From positions 100,359 through 164,358 of the forward strand of contig NZ_SJKB01000016.1 in the NCBI RefSeq assembly GCF_004331465.1: a stretch of DNA of 64,000 bases, written 5' to 3'. The notes under the pieces are model-generated. The model saw only the letters and a list, made by a program, of their open reading frames with translations, was not told the origin of the DNA and searched no databases. Positions 8,954-15,741 of this stretch are shown here, piece after piece (positions within the stretch are counted from its first letter, which is position 1; every line of letters starts with the position of its first letter). Origin of the DNA: Kribbella pittospori. GTDB taxonomy: Bacteria; Actinomycetota; Actinomycetes; Propionibacteriales; Kribbellaceae. The translations under genes were made by a program, and so were the position numbers.

Positions 8954-9046
8954 TCCAGTTGGCCACCAGATGTTCTGTGGTTGAGATTATTTGCCCAGCG
9001 AAGTAGTTTTGCTGTCGACGAACCATCCCGACAGGCAAGGTGAACC

Positions 9047-10564
9047 ATGGACTACGGCCACGAGCTGGTCTTCGGCACGTTCCTGACCCCGACGGTCGAC
9101 AATCCCGGGCGCGTGATCGCGCTCGCCCAGCTGACCGAGCAGGTCGGCCTCGATCTGGTCAGCTTCCAGGACCACCCGTACCAGCCGCGTCTGATGGACG
9201 CATGGACCCTGCTGTCCGTGGTCGCCGCGCAGACCCAGCGCGTGAAGGTCACGACGAACGTCGCCAACCTGCCGCTGCGCCACCCGGTCGTCCTGGCCCG
9301 CAGCGTCGCCACCCTCGACCTGATCACCGGCGGCCGCGTCGAGCTGGGTCTCGGCGCCGGCGGTTTCCTTGACGCCGTGGCCGCGAACGCCGGCCCGCGC
9401 CTGACCACCGGCCAGAGCATCGCCGCGCTGGAGGAGGCCATCGCGATCATGCGCGAGGTGTGGACTCCGACCGGCGGCGGCATCCGGTTGCCCGGCAAGC
9501 ACTACCCGGTCGCCGGCGCCAAGCGCGGCCCGCAGCCCGCGCACGACGTGGAGATCTGGCTGGGTGCGTACAAGCCGCGCATGCTCGCCGTCACCGGCCG
9601 GCTCGCCGATGGCTGGCTGCCAACCAGTGCGTACGCCGGGCCCGACGAACTGGCCGCGATGAACAAGATCATCGACGAGGCCGCCGTGGATGCCGGTCGC
9701 GATCCTGCTGCGGTACGGCGTCTGTACAACCTGTCCGGTCGGTTCGAGGGCAACGGTGGATTCCTGCAGGGACCGGAGGAGCTGTGGATCGACCAGCTCA
9801 CCGACCTGACACTTGGCGAGGGGATGAGCACTTACATCCTCGGCTCCGACGACCCCGATGACATCCGCCGGTTCGCCGAGGTGGCCGCCGGCGTCCGCGA
9901 GTCCGTCGAAGCCGCACGCTCAACCGGCCAGCGCGTTGAGGCTGTTGCTACTCCGGTGCGGACCGACGGGTTCAGTGTCGTACCGACTCCACCTCCCGCC
10001 GTACGACGGAGCGCCGTACAACTGCTGGACGAGTCGGAGCGACCGACCGGTCCGGCGCTTGATCCGTCACGGACGTATACGCCGTATCAGCTCTCGTCCG
10101 GTCAGCATCTGATCGAGGTGCACGATCATCTGCGGGCTGAGCTGGAGCAGATTCGCGACCTGGTCGAGCAGGTCGCGGCCGGGTCGCTCGGCGTCGGGCA
10201 GGCGCGGTCGCACATCAACACGATGACGATGCGGCAGAACAACTGGACGCTCGGCACGTACTGCGAGTCCTACTGCCGGCTCGTCACCACGCATCACTCG
10301 ATCGAGGACGCTTCTTTGTTCCCGCACCTGCGCCGGGCCGACCCGGAGCTCGCGCCGGTCGTGGATCGCTTGCAGGAGGAACACCGCATCATCCACGACG
10401 TCCTCGAGGGCGTCGACAAGGCGCTCGTCGCTCTGGTCGACGGCTCCGGCGACCTCGACGGTCTGCGGGCGGCAGTCGATCTCCTGGACGACACGCTGCT
10501 CTCACACTTGTCCTACGAAGAGCGTGAGCTGGTCGAGCCGCTGGCACGGCTCGGCGTGATGTGA
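9047..10564 (+). CDS. LLM-class flavin monooxygenase fused to a hemerythrin-like domain
   Basis: 505 residues. Residues 1-285 are a bacterial-luciferase-like F420/FMN oxidoreductase: LAQLTEQVGLDLVSFQDH, LPLRHPVVLARSVATLDLIT, RVELGLGAGG and WLGAYKPRMLAVTGRLADGW. After a proline-rich linker (about 300-350) comes a four-helix hemerythrin-type domain with iron-ligand spacing: LIEVHDHL, HHSIEDASLFPHL, LQEEHRIIHDVL and LLSHLSYEERELVEPL. The two are in one uninterrupted frame. A di-iron oxygen or NO sensor attached to a flavin oxidoreductase suggests oxygen-linked or redox-controlled catalysis, but the substrate is not known. Start ATG 9047 follows AAGGTG. Confidence 0.9.
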   Translation: MDYGHELVFGTFLTPTVDNPGRVIALAQLTEQVGLDLVSFQDHPYQPRLMDAWTLLSVVAAQTQRVKVTTNVANLPLRHPVVLARSVATLDLITGGRVELGLGAGGFLDAVAANAGPRLTTGQSIAALEEAIAIMREVWTPTGGGIRLPGKHYPVAGAKRGPQPAHDVEIWLGAYKPRMLAVTGRLADGWLPTSAYAGPDELAAMNKIIDEAAVDAGRDPAAVRRLYNLSGRFEGNGGFLQGPEELWIDQLTDLTLGEGMSTYILGSDDPDDIRRFAEVAAGVRESVEAARSTGQRVEAVATPVRTDGFSVVPTPPPAVRRSAVQLLDESERPTGPALDPSRTYTPYQLSSGQHLIEVHDHLRAELEQIRDLVEQVAAGSLGVGQARSHINTMTMRQNNWTLGTYCESYCRLVTTHHSIEDASLFPHLRRADPELAPVVDRLQEEHRIIHDVLEGVDKALVALVDGSGDLDGLRAAVDLLDDTLLSHLSYEERELVEPLARLGVM

Positions 10565-10569
10565 GGTCG

Positions 10570-11196
10570 TTACTTCGCCTCGCCGAGCAGTGAGGCGAGG
10601 ATGTCGAGCAGGCGGAGGGTCGGGGCTTCGCCGAGCAGGCGCGCGGCCGAGGTGGCGGGCTCGGCGATCAGCCGGACCTGGAGGAGCTTGAAGTCGCGGA
10701 TGTTGGCCGGGTTGACCAGGTCGCGGTGGACGGCCGACAGGAACTCGGCGCCGGCGGCGGCGTTCGTGTACGTCATCCGGATGAAGCTGTCGCTGACGGG
10801 GTAGAGGAACGGCCGTTTCAGGTGCAGCAGCTTCGACTTCTTCGCCTGGCCGAAACCACGGTGGCCGGAGAACTTCTCGTCCAGCGCCATCGCCGCCTCG
10901 AACAGGTCACTGCCCGGCGCCGCGTCCTCGAGCCGCGCGTCGACCGGGATCGCGGCGAACTCCTTCTCCGCCTCGACCTCCAGCAGCCACGGGATGTCCT
11001 GCGCCCGCAGGTCCGCGCCGATCACCATCGTCCGCCCCAGGTCCGACAGCGTCACCTGGTTCGGTTCGGCGCCACCGACCAGCGTCATTCCCGGCAGACC
11101 GTCGTAGTACCGCAGTACGGCGCCGTTCGTTTCGGCGTACAGCCGTAACTGGGCGATCGCCTCGTCGACGACGATCTTCCGAGTACCGATGTTCAT
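10570..11196 (-). CDS. Conserved actinobacterial protein, possibly DUF6308-like
   Basis: 208 residues from ATG 11196. No catalytic motif is recognised. The sequence is a compact soluble alpha/beta protein: DEAIAQLRLYAETNGAVLRYYDG, then RTMVIGADLRAQDIPWLLE, SGHRGFGQAKKSKLLHLKRP and a C-terminal hydrophobic helix LRLLDILASLLGEAK. From memory it resembles a family named DUF6308 found across actinobacteria, but I am not certain. It converges on the LLM-hemerythrin gene with 5 bp between stop codons. No signal peptide or membrane segment. Confidence 0.65.
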   Translation of the reverse strand: MNIGTRKIVVDEAIAQLRLYAETNGAVLRYYDGLPGMTLVGGAEPNQVTLSDLGRTMVIGADLRAQDIPWLLEVEAEKEFAAIPVDARLEDAAPGSDLFEAAMALDEKFSGHRGFGQAKKSKLLHLKRPFLYPVSDSFIRMTYTNAAAGAEFLSAVHRDLVNPANIRDFKLLQVRLIAEPATSAARLLGEAPTLRLLDILASLLGEAK

Positions 11197-11391
11197 GAGC
11201 CACACCCTCACACTCTTGGTGGCAGACCCGCCAGCGGGCGGACCATCATCCGAACGAATCCTCACTCCGTTTCCGCAGATCGTAGGCGACCCCGCGCTCA
11301 CCCACACCCCAGGGTCACTTCCCGTGATCCACAGCCGGTAATCATCGGCTCGCCGGAGGCTCCGTCTCCATCGACTCTCAGTCGCAAAAGC

Positions 11392-12003
11392 TCAACTGCG
11401 CGTGGCGGGAATGCCTTGTGGGACGTGGCTGCCGAGGTAGGCGCCGAGGACGGGCCAGGGGGTGGTGAAGAGGAGGAAGAAGAAGGTGAGGCCGCCCAGT
11501 GCGTCCTGTACTGCGGCTTGGGCGTTGGGGATGCCGGAGGCGGGGGAGTCGCCGTCCAGGATCCAGACGCCGGCTTCGTCGTACCAGCGGATGGATTCGG
11601 GGATGGCGACGGTGAGGATGGCCAGGAGGGAGGCCAGGAGTACGGCGGCGAGGAGGCCGGTGCGGTCGCCGGCGAGCATCAGTCTTGATGCGGCGAACGT
11701 GATGAGTGCGAAGAGGATTGCTGACGCGGCACCGACCAGCAGCGGTCCGCGACCCCAGCCGGTGCGTACGGCGGCCTAGGCGCAGCCGAAGGCGAAGTGG
11801 CGGCGTTCTCCTGGATCATCGATGCTGGCGAGCTCGGCGCGCATGGCACTGCCCAGTCTGCGCTCGCGCCGTGCCGTCCGGCCCGTCGACCAGGAGGTGA
11901 GGCGGGCGGGCAGATCTGGGCCGGTCGCCGCTCGGAATGAGTGGTAGGCGATCGCGGCTGCAGCTAGAGGCCACGGGGTTAGCAGGACCGCCACAGCCGC
12001 CAA
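11392..12003 (-). pseudogene. Membrane protein partner of PadR, split by an in-frame amber codon
   Basis: Two pieces in the same frame are separated by one TAG at 11776-11778. The first piece (12003-11779) begins AAVAVLLTPWPLAAAAIAYH and ends DDPGERRHFAFGCA. After the stop, the frame runs on for 128 codons with several hydrophobic helices (LLVGAASAILFALITFAASR, LLAAVLLASLLAILTVAI, LTFFFLLFTTPWPVLGAYLG). The word before the stop (RRFALGC followed by W in related proteins as I remember them) makes a TGG-to-TAG change the simplest cause. The gene follows the PadR gene in the same frame, starting at TTG 12003 or GTG 11994. PadR-membrane protein pairs of this layout are common in actinobacteria. 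A sequencing error is possible. Confidence 0.75.
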
Positions 12004-12009
12004 ACATCG

Positions 12010-12324
12010 TCAGGCACCTGCTGCTTGCGGCTTTGGTGTGCGGCCGGGCTTTGCGGCTTCGCGTCGGAGGGCCGCGACGTACTGCGCGCCGTCCGCTGAC
12101 AGCCGATACAGGTGACGCGCCGGGCGTCCGAGTGGCGGGTCGTCTTCCCAGCGCGCATCAAGGTGCCCACGAGCGGCGAGCCGGATCAGGATCGGATACA
12201 CCGTGCCCGCCTTCAGTCCGGTCGCCCGGCACAACTCATACCCATGCACCCACGCCGCCGGCTCTTCCGCCAGCACCCACAACACCGCCAACGTCTGCCC
12301 CGAAGGCCGCCGAATCCGCCCCAC
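12010..12324 (-). CDS. PadR family transcriptional regulator
   Basis: 104 residues. PadR winged helix: QTLAVLWVLAEEPAAWVHGY, ELCRATGLKAGTVYPILIRL and the wing GHLDARWEDDPPLGRPARHLY, ending LSADGAQYVAAL. The start is GTG 12324. GGGAAG lies directly against the start, and a promoter-like TTGACA lies about 30 bp upstream, so the transcript may be leaderless. It is the first gene of an operon with the broken membrane protein. PadR repressors often control their own operon; a perfect inverted repeat sits in this promoter. Confidence 0.9.
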   Translation of the reverse strand: MGRIRRPSGQTLAVLWVLAEEPAAWVHGYELCRATGLKAGTVYPILIRLAARGHLDARWEDDPPLGRPARHLYRLSADGAQYVAALRREAAKPGRTPKPQAAGA

Positions 12325-12333
12325 CTTCCCAAT

Positions 12334-12360
12334 GTCTACCTATATAGACTTAACTGTCAA
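12334..12360 (-). promoter_or_regulatory. Putative padR promoter and operator
   Basis: On the minus strand a consensus TTGACA (12360-12355) precedes the PadR start by about 30 bases. Between them lies a perfect inverted repeat GTCTA-6-TAGAC (12334-12338 and 12345-12349), in AT-rich sequence that stands out locally. TAGACA at spacing 16 could serve as -10. The position fits autorepression by PadR. This also overlaps the tail of the decayed DUF4291 gene. Confidence 0.55.
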
Positions 12361-12848
12361 TTGACGCCGCGATCCGAGTGGCGAGCGCTGGCTCCAGGGG
12401 GTACGGACGTTCCTCAGGGAGCTCGGATTGGGCTTCGCTCGACGTCTGCTGATGGATGCGGTGCATGACTGGGGTGACGTCCTCGATGGCTGTGATCCAG
12501 TCATGCACGTAGTGCTGTACGGCGTCATGGGACAGACCGATCTGGATGGAGCGGATGGTGGGTTGGGGCCTTAGGTCGAGGGTCTGCTCCGGGTCCCACT
12601 GGATCCGGACGGGAGAGGTGGCGAGGGTTGTGCGCCTAGCGGTACGCCATCCACAGGAAGGACGGCTTGATCCAGGTCATGCGGGTGCGGCTGAAGGGTG
12701 GGACGAAGGTGCCGGCGGCTAGGGCGGGGTCGGCGATTTCGGGTGGGTAGGCCTGGTAGACGGCGATGGTGGTGTCGTCGTAGAGCGCGCGGATCTGGCG
12801 GTACCTGACTGCAGATCCTATGGACTTGAGGGTTGTTGTGGTGGGCAA
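12350..12848 (-). pseudogene. DUF4291 family gene with internal deletion and frameshift
   Basis: The N-terminal frame (12848 to 12639) reads YRQIRALYDDTTIAVYQAYP and RMTWIKPSFLWMAYR, typical of DUF4291, then hits TAG at 12636-12638. In another frame the family C-terminus resumes: TSPVRIQWDPEQTLDLRP, IQIGLSHDAVQHYVHDW, and a tail ending at TAA 12350-12352. Between WMAYR and the resumed frame roughly 50 codons are missing compared with the usual length of about 200 residues. The gene is therefore dead by deletion plus frameshift. The start codon is uncertain (TTG 12848 or further upstream). Function of DUF4291 is unknown. Confidence 0.8.
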
Positions 12849-12898
12849 CGGGTTGTAAATGGGTTGAGGGCGGGGGCGGGGGTGCCCATGATGGGCGC

Positions 12899-13009
12899 AT
12901 GACTACGACGACTGTGGGTGTGTTGCTGTTGAACTTGGGGGCCGGATCGGGCGCTCGGGTCCAGCAGCAGGCCGGTCGTTGGGAAGGATCCAGCTTCGGT
13001 CAGTCGTGA
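12899..13009 (+). CDS. Possible 36-residue ORF coupled to the LysE exporter gene
   Basis: ATG 12899 to TGA 13009 encodes 36 residues beginning MTTTTVGVLLLNLGAGSGAR. Its stop overlaps the proposed GTG of the exporter gene in a GTGA, the layout of coupled genes here. No family is recognised. Because the neighbouring DUF4291 gene is decayed, this may be a remnant of a longer gene or a leader peptide. Confidence 0.35.
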   Translation: MTTTTVGVLLLNLGAGSGARVQQQAGRWEGSSFGQS

Positions 13010-13629
13010 CCGCGGCGTTGGTCGCCGGGCTGTTGGCCGGGTATGGCATCGCCATGCCGGTCGGGCCTGTGGGGACCTATCTTGTCGCGCTGAGTGCGCG
13101 GAGTTCGTTGCGAGTCGGGGCCTGTGCTGCGTTGGGGATCGCGTCGGCTGACGGCATCTACGCGCTGGTCGCCGCGGTCGCAGGGTCCGCGTTGGCGCCG
13201 CTACTCGTGCCGATCGTGATGCCGTTGCGCTGGGTCTCTCTCGTGGTCCTGCTGGGTCTCGCCGCGATGGGAGCCATCAGGGCGGTACGCCGGTACCGCG
13301 CGCACCGGCTGACCGGGATCACCCAGGAGATGCCAGTGGCCGGACGTACGGCGTACTTCGGGCTGCTCGGTATGACGCTGCTCAGTCCGATGACGGTGAT
13401 CTACTTCGCAGCCTTGGTCCTCGGCGGATCCGGTTCGTCCGATCCAACCGTGGTCGAACGCGTCATCTTCGTACTGGCCGCGTTCATCGCCTCCGCTTCC
13501 TGGCAACTCCTACTCGCCTCCGGCGGAGCCCTACTAGGCCGCGCCCTCACCGGGCACCTCGGCCGCCTACTAACCGCCCTAGCCTCCACGACCCTCATAG
13601 CCGCCCTAGCCATCCGCCTGGTCGCGTAG
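13006..13629 (+). CDS. LysE/RhtB-type amino acid exporter family membrane protein
   Basis: 207 residues from GTG 13006. Six hydrophobic helices and the family signature AMPVGPVGTYLVALSARSSL, followed by GACAALGIASADGIYALVAA and a conserved LLSPMTVIYF in the fourth helix. LysE-type proteins export amino acids or similar small solutes across the cytoplasmic membrane. A longer frame begins at TTG 12979, but the GTG that overlaps the preceding stop is preferred and puts the first helix close to the N-terminus. The substrate is not predictable. Confidence 0.85.
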   Translation: MTAALVAGLLAGYGIAMPVGPVGTYLVALSARSSLRVGACAALGIASADGIYALVAAVAGSALAPLLVPIVMPLRWVSLVVLLGLAAMGAIRAVRRYRAHRLTGITQEMPVAGRTAYFGLLGMTLLSPMTVIYFAALVLGGSGSSDPTVVERVIFVLAAFIASASWQLLLASGGALLGRALTGHLGRLLTALASTTLIAALAIRLVA

Positions 13630-13638
13630 AGGTCCGGT

Positions 13639-14655
13639 CTACTGCCAGGTGGCGGCGTCGGGGTTGATGTTGTGGGTGCGGGCGTTGGCGTCGATGGACT
13701 GGCGGAACCAGGTGGCTAGGCCGGGATGGATCGCGTTGTAGTGGGCGGCGTAGGCCGGGTCGGACTCGAACATGCGGCCTAGGCAGACCTGCATCTGCCG
13801 GGTGAGCGGGAAGTACGACGCGAAGACTTCGCGGTGGCGCTCGACCAGGTGGTTCGCTTCTGGGCTGCCGGGGGTGACGCCGGCGTCGATCGCTTCCGCG
13901 AGGGCGCGATCGAGGTCGGCGACGGCGTTGGCGATGGCCTGCCATTCCTCCGGTGTGCGGGAGGCTGAGCGTTCGGCGTACTGCTGCCACTGCCTCGTGT
14001 CTCCGTAGCGCTCACGGGCCTGGGCTGGCCAGTCCGGGTTCCAGTGGGGGCCGAGGATCGCGGCCTGCTGCTCGATGGTCAGCAGCAGGCCGCGCTCGTG
14101 GGCGTCGATCATCCGATCCAGTCCGGCGCTGAGCTGTTGGAGGCGGGCGATCCGTTCTTCGATCTGGTCGCGCTGCGCGCGCAGGGCGCCGGGTACGTCT
14201 GCGGTCGAGTCGTCCAAGATGGTTCGGATCCGGTCCAGGCCGAGGCCGAGCTCGCGGTAGACGACGATGCGCTGCAGACGTTCCAGATCACCAGCGGTGT
14301 AGAGCCGGTAGCCGCCGGCCGTACGCAGCGACGGTCGCGCCAGACCGATCTCGTCCCAGTGGTGCAGCGCGCGGACCGTCACGCCCAGCCGAGTCGAGAC
14401 CTCACCAACGGTCAGACCAGCCGCGTCCGAGACCCGGCTGAGGTTGGCCGCATTCGAGACACGACTGAGGCCGGCCGCGTCCGAGGCACGGCTGAGGTTG
14501 GCCGCGTCCAGGGCACAGCTGAGGTCGGCCGCGTCCGGGGCACAGCTGAGGTCGGCCGCGTCCGGGGCACGGCTGAGGTTGGCCGCGTCCAGGGCACAGC
14601 TGAGGTCGGCCGCGTCCGGGGCACGGCTGAGGTCGGCGTCAGTCGCATCAGGCAT
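13639..14655 (-). CDS. MerR family regulator with TipAS domain and repetitive N-terminal extension
   Basis: 338 residues from ATG 14655 (ATG 14664 also possible). Residues 1-80 are an unusual extension made of nine-residue repeats of the pattern DAADLSCAP. The MerR HTH follows: LTVGEVSTRLGVTVRALHHW and TAGGYRLYTAGDLERLQRI, then a coiled-coil dimerisation helix. The C-terminal 130 residues form a TipAS-type drug-binding domain (PEANHLVERHREVFASYF, MQVCLGRMFESDPAYAAHY). TipA-like proteins activate promoters on binding thiopeptides or other drugs. The extension has no counterpart in normal TipA-like proteins; translation might instead begin near the HTH. It overlaps the upstream VOC gene by 8 bp. 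Confidence 0.88.
   Translation of the reverse strand: MPDATDADLSRAPDAADLSCALDAANLSRAPDAADLSCAPDAADLSCALDAANLSRASDAAGLSRVSNAANLSRVSDAAGLTVGEVSTRLGVTVRALHHWDEIGLARPSLRTAGGYRLYTAGDLERLQRIVVYRELGLGLDRIRTILDDSTADVPGALRAQRDQIEERIARLQQLSAGLDRMIDAHERGLLLTIEQQAAILGPHWNPDWPAQARERYGDTRQWQQYAERSASRTPEEWQAIANAVADLDRALAEAIDAGVTPGSPEANHLVERHREVFASYFPLTRQMQVCLGRMFESDPAYAAHYNAIHPGLATWFRQSIDANARTHNINPDAATWQ
14421..14636. repeat. Eight tandem copies of a 27-bp repeat inside the merR gene
   Basis: Units begin at 14421, 14448, 14475, 14502, 14529, 14556, 14583 and 14610, each exactly 27 bp, with a core like CCGCGTCC-GGGCAC-GCTGAGGT. The 27-bp period keeps the frame, encoding nine-residue units. The three rightmost-central copies are nearly identical, so recent slippage or unequal exchange is likely. 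Confidence 0.92.
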
Positions 14656-15289
14656 GCCCCTCATTGTCGCCGCCGCCGGTGCCCGGCGGGGTGATTCCGA
14701 CGGCTGCAAGGTCCCGCGCCTCCTGACTGGCCGGATCGAAGGGCTTCGCCGCGGTGAAAACAACCCGTGCGTTCTCGGGCGTGATCACCGTGATGTCGCG
14801 CGTGTTCCAGGGCGTATCCCGTGGCCCATCGACAGAGTCCGGCCGCAACACCCGACAGGCCTCAACAACGGAATCAACCTGACTGAGCACGCACGAGAAA
14901 CTAACGCTCATCACCGGCCCCCACCCCGGCCCGCTGTCCGCCGACGCCAGCTCCGGCCCGCTGTCCGTTAGTGCCGGCGCGGGCGCGCTGTCCGCTCGAG
15001 CCTGACCTGGCACGCTGTCCGGCGCCTGCGGCTGCATGCTCTCCGCTGGGACGAGGAGAACGTCCTGGAAGGCCCAGCGACGCAGGTGCACGATGCTTCC
15101 GGGGATGCTGAACAGCTCGATGAACCCGAGCCCACGAACCCAGAAATCCGTCGATGCCGCCAGGTCGCTTGTGGGGATCGTGACGAATGCGGGCATGGCA
15201 TAGATGCCACGGAACGGCTCCGGCGGAACCGCATCCGGGCCGGCGTCGGGCACAGGACTCATCTCGAACGCGTCGTAGTAGTCGCTCAT
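14648..15289 (-). CDS. VOC family (glyoxalase-like) protein with Ala/Pro/Asp/Ser insert
   Basis: 213 residues from ATG 15289. MPAFVTIPTSDLAASTDFWV and RGLGFIELFSIPGSIVHLRR are the first beta-alpha-beta-beta module of vicinal-oxygen-chelate proteins. VSFSCVLSQVDSVVEACRVL and DITVITPENARVVFTA are the second. Between them lies a low-complexity stretch (about residues 90-125, with units such as ADSAPAPALTDSGPE and ASADSGPG) that is repetitive and probably expanded. VOC proteins include drug-binding and isomerase members; function here is unknown. It is translated just ahead of the TipAS-type regulator, which would suit a drug-binding/resistance pair, but that is inference. Confidence 0.8.
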   Translation of the reverse strand: MSDYYDAFEMSPVPDAGPDAVPPEPFRGIYAMPAFVTIPTSDLAASTDFWVRGLGFIELFSIPGSIVHLRRWAFQDVLLVPAESMQPQAPDSVPGQARADSAPAPALTDSGPELASADSGPGWGPVMSVSFSCVLSQVDSVVEACRVLRPDSVDGPRDTPWNTRDITVITPENARVVFTAAKPFDPASQEARDLAAVGITPPGTGGGDNEGHA

Positions 15290-15353
15290 GCACCCCACCC
15301 TCCAGCCTCACGCTACGTGAGGGTCAAGCCAGATTCGCGGATCTCGCCCTACC

Positions 15354-15698
15354 TCCGGGTCCCGCCTTGTCCCCGGTCCCCGTCCTGTCCCCGGTTCCGC
15401 GCCCCGTGCCCGGGTCCGCGCCCGTGCCCCGGGTACCGTCCTGTCCCCGGGTCCCCGCCTTGTCCTCGGGTCCCGTCCTGTGCCGGGGTCCCGCCAACCG
15501 TGCCCGGGTCCTGTTCTGTCCTCGGGTCCGCGCCCGGTGCCCGGGTCCTGTTCTGTCCTCGGGTCCGCGCCCGGTGCCCGGGTCCTGTTCTGTCCTCGGG
15601 TCCCCGCCCTGTCCTCGGGTCCCCGCCCTGTCCTCGGGTCCCCGCCTTGTCCTCGGGTCCCGTCCTGTGCCCGGGTCCGCCCCGTCGCCGGGTGCCGC
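15354..15698. repeat. GC-rich minisatellite in intergenic region
   Basis: A 345-bp array fills the gap between the VOC gene and the helicase gene. A 37-bp unit starts at 15501, 15538 and 15575 (TGCCCGGGTCCTGTTCTGTC onward). It then changes to a 19-bp unit starting at 15591, 15610, 15629 and 15648 (TGTCCTCGGGTCCCCGCCC). The left part holds more diverged copies of the same words. All frames are open because the repeat lacks stop codons, but I see no evidence for translation. No spacers, so it is not a CRISPR array. Confidence 0.9.
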
Positions 15699-15741
15699 CT
15701 GGGAGGGTGGTGTGGGCTTGGGTCGGGGTTCTTCGGGGAGG

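Noticed and set aside
11776..11778. TAG read as pyrrolysine or other recoded amino acid
   Set aside because: No recoding signal or machinery is visible, and a point mutation is simpler.
12899..13009. Start of a ferrochelatase (VGVLLLNLG)
   Set aside because: Only the first ten residues resemble it; the rest does not, so no function is assigned.
14421..15698. Possible CRISPR array
   Set aside because: Repeats are directly adjacent with no unique spacers, and units of 27, 37 and 19 bp are simple tandem repeats.
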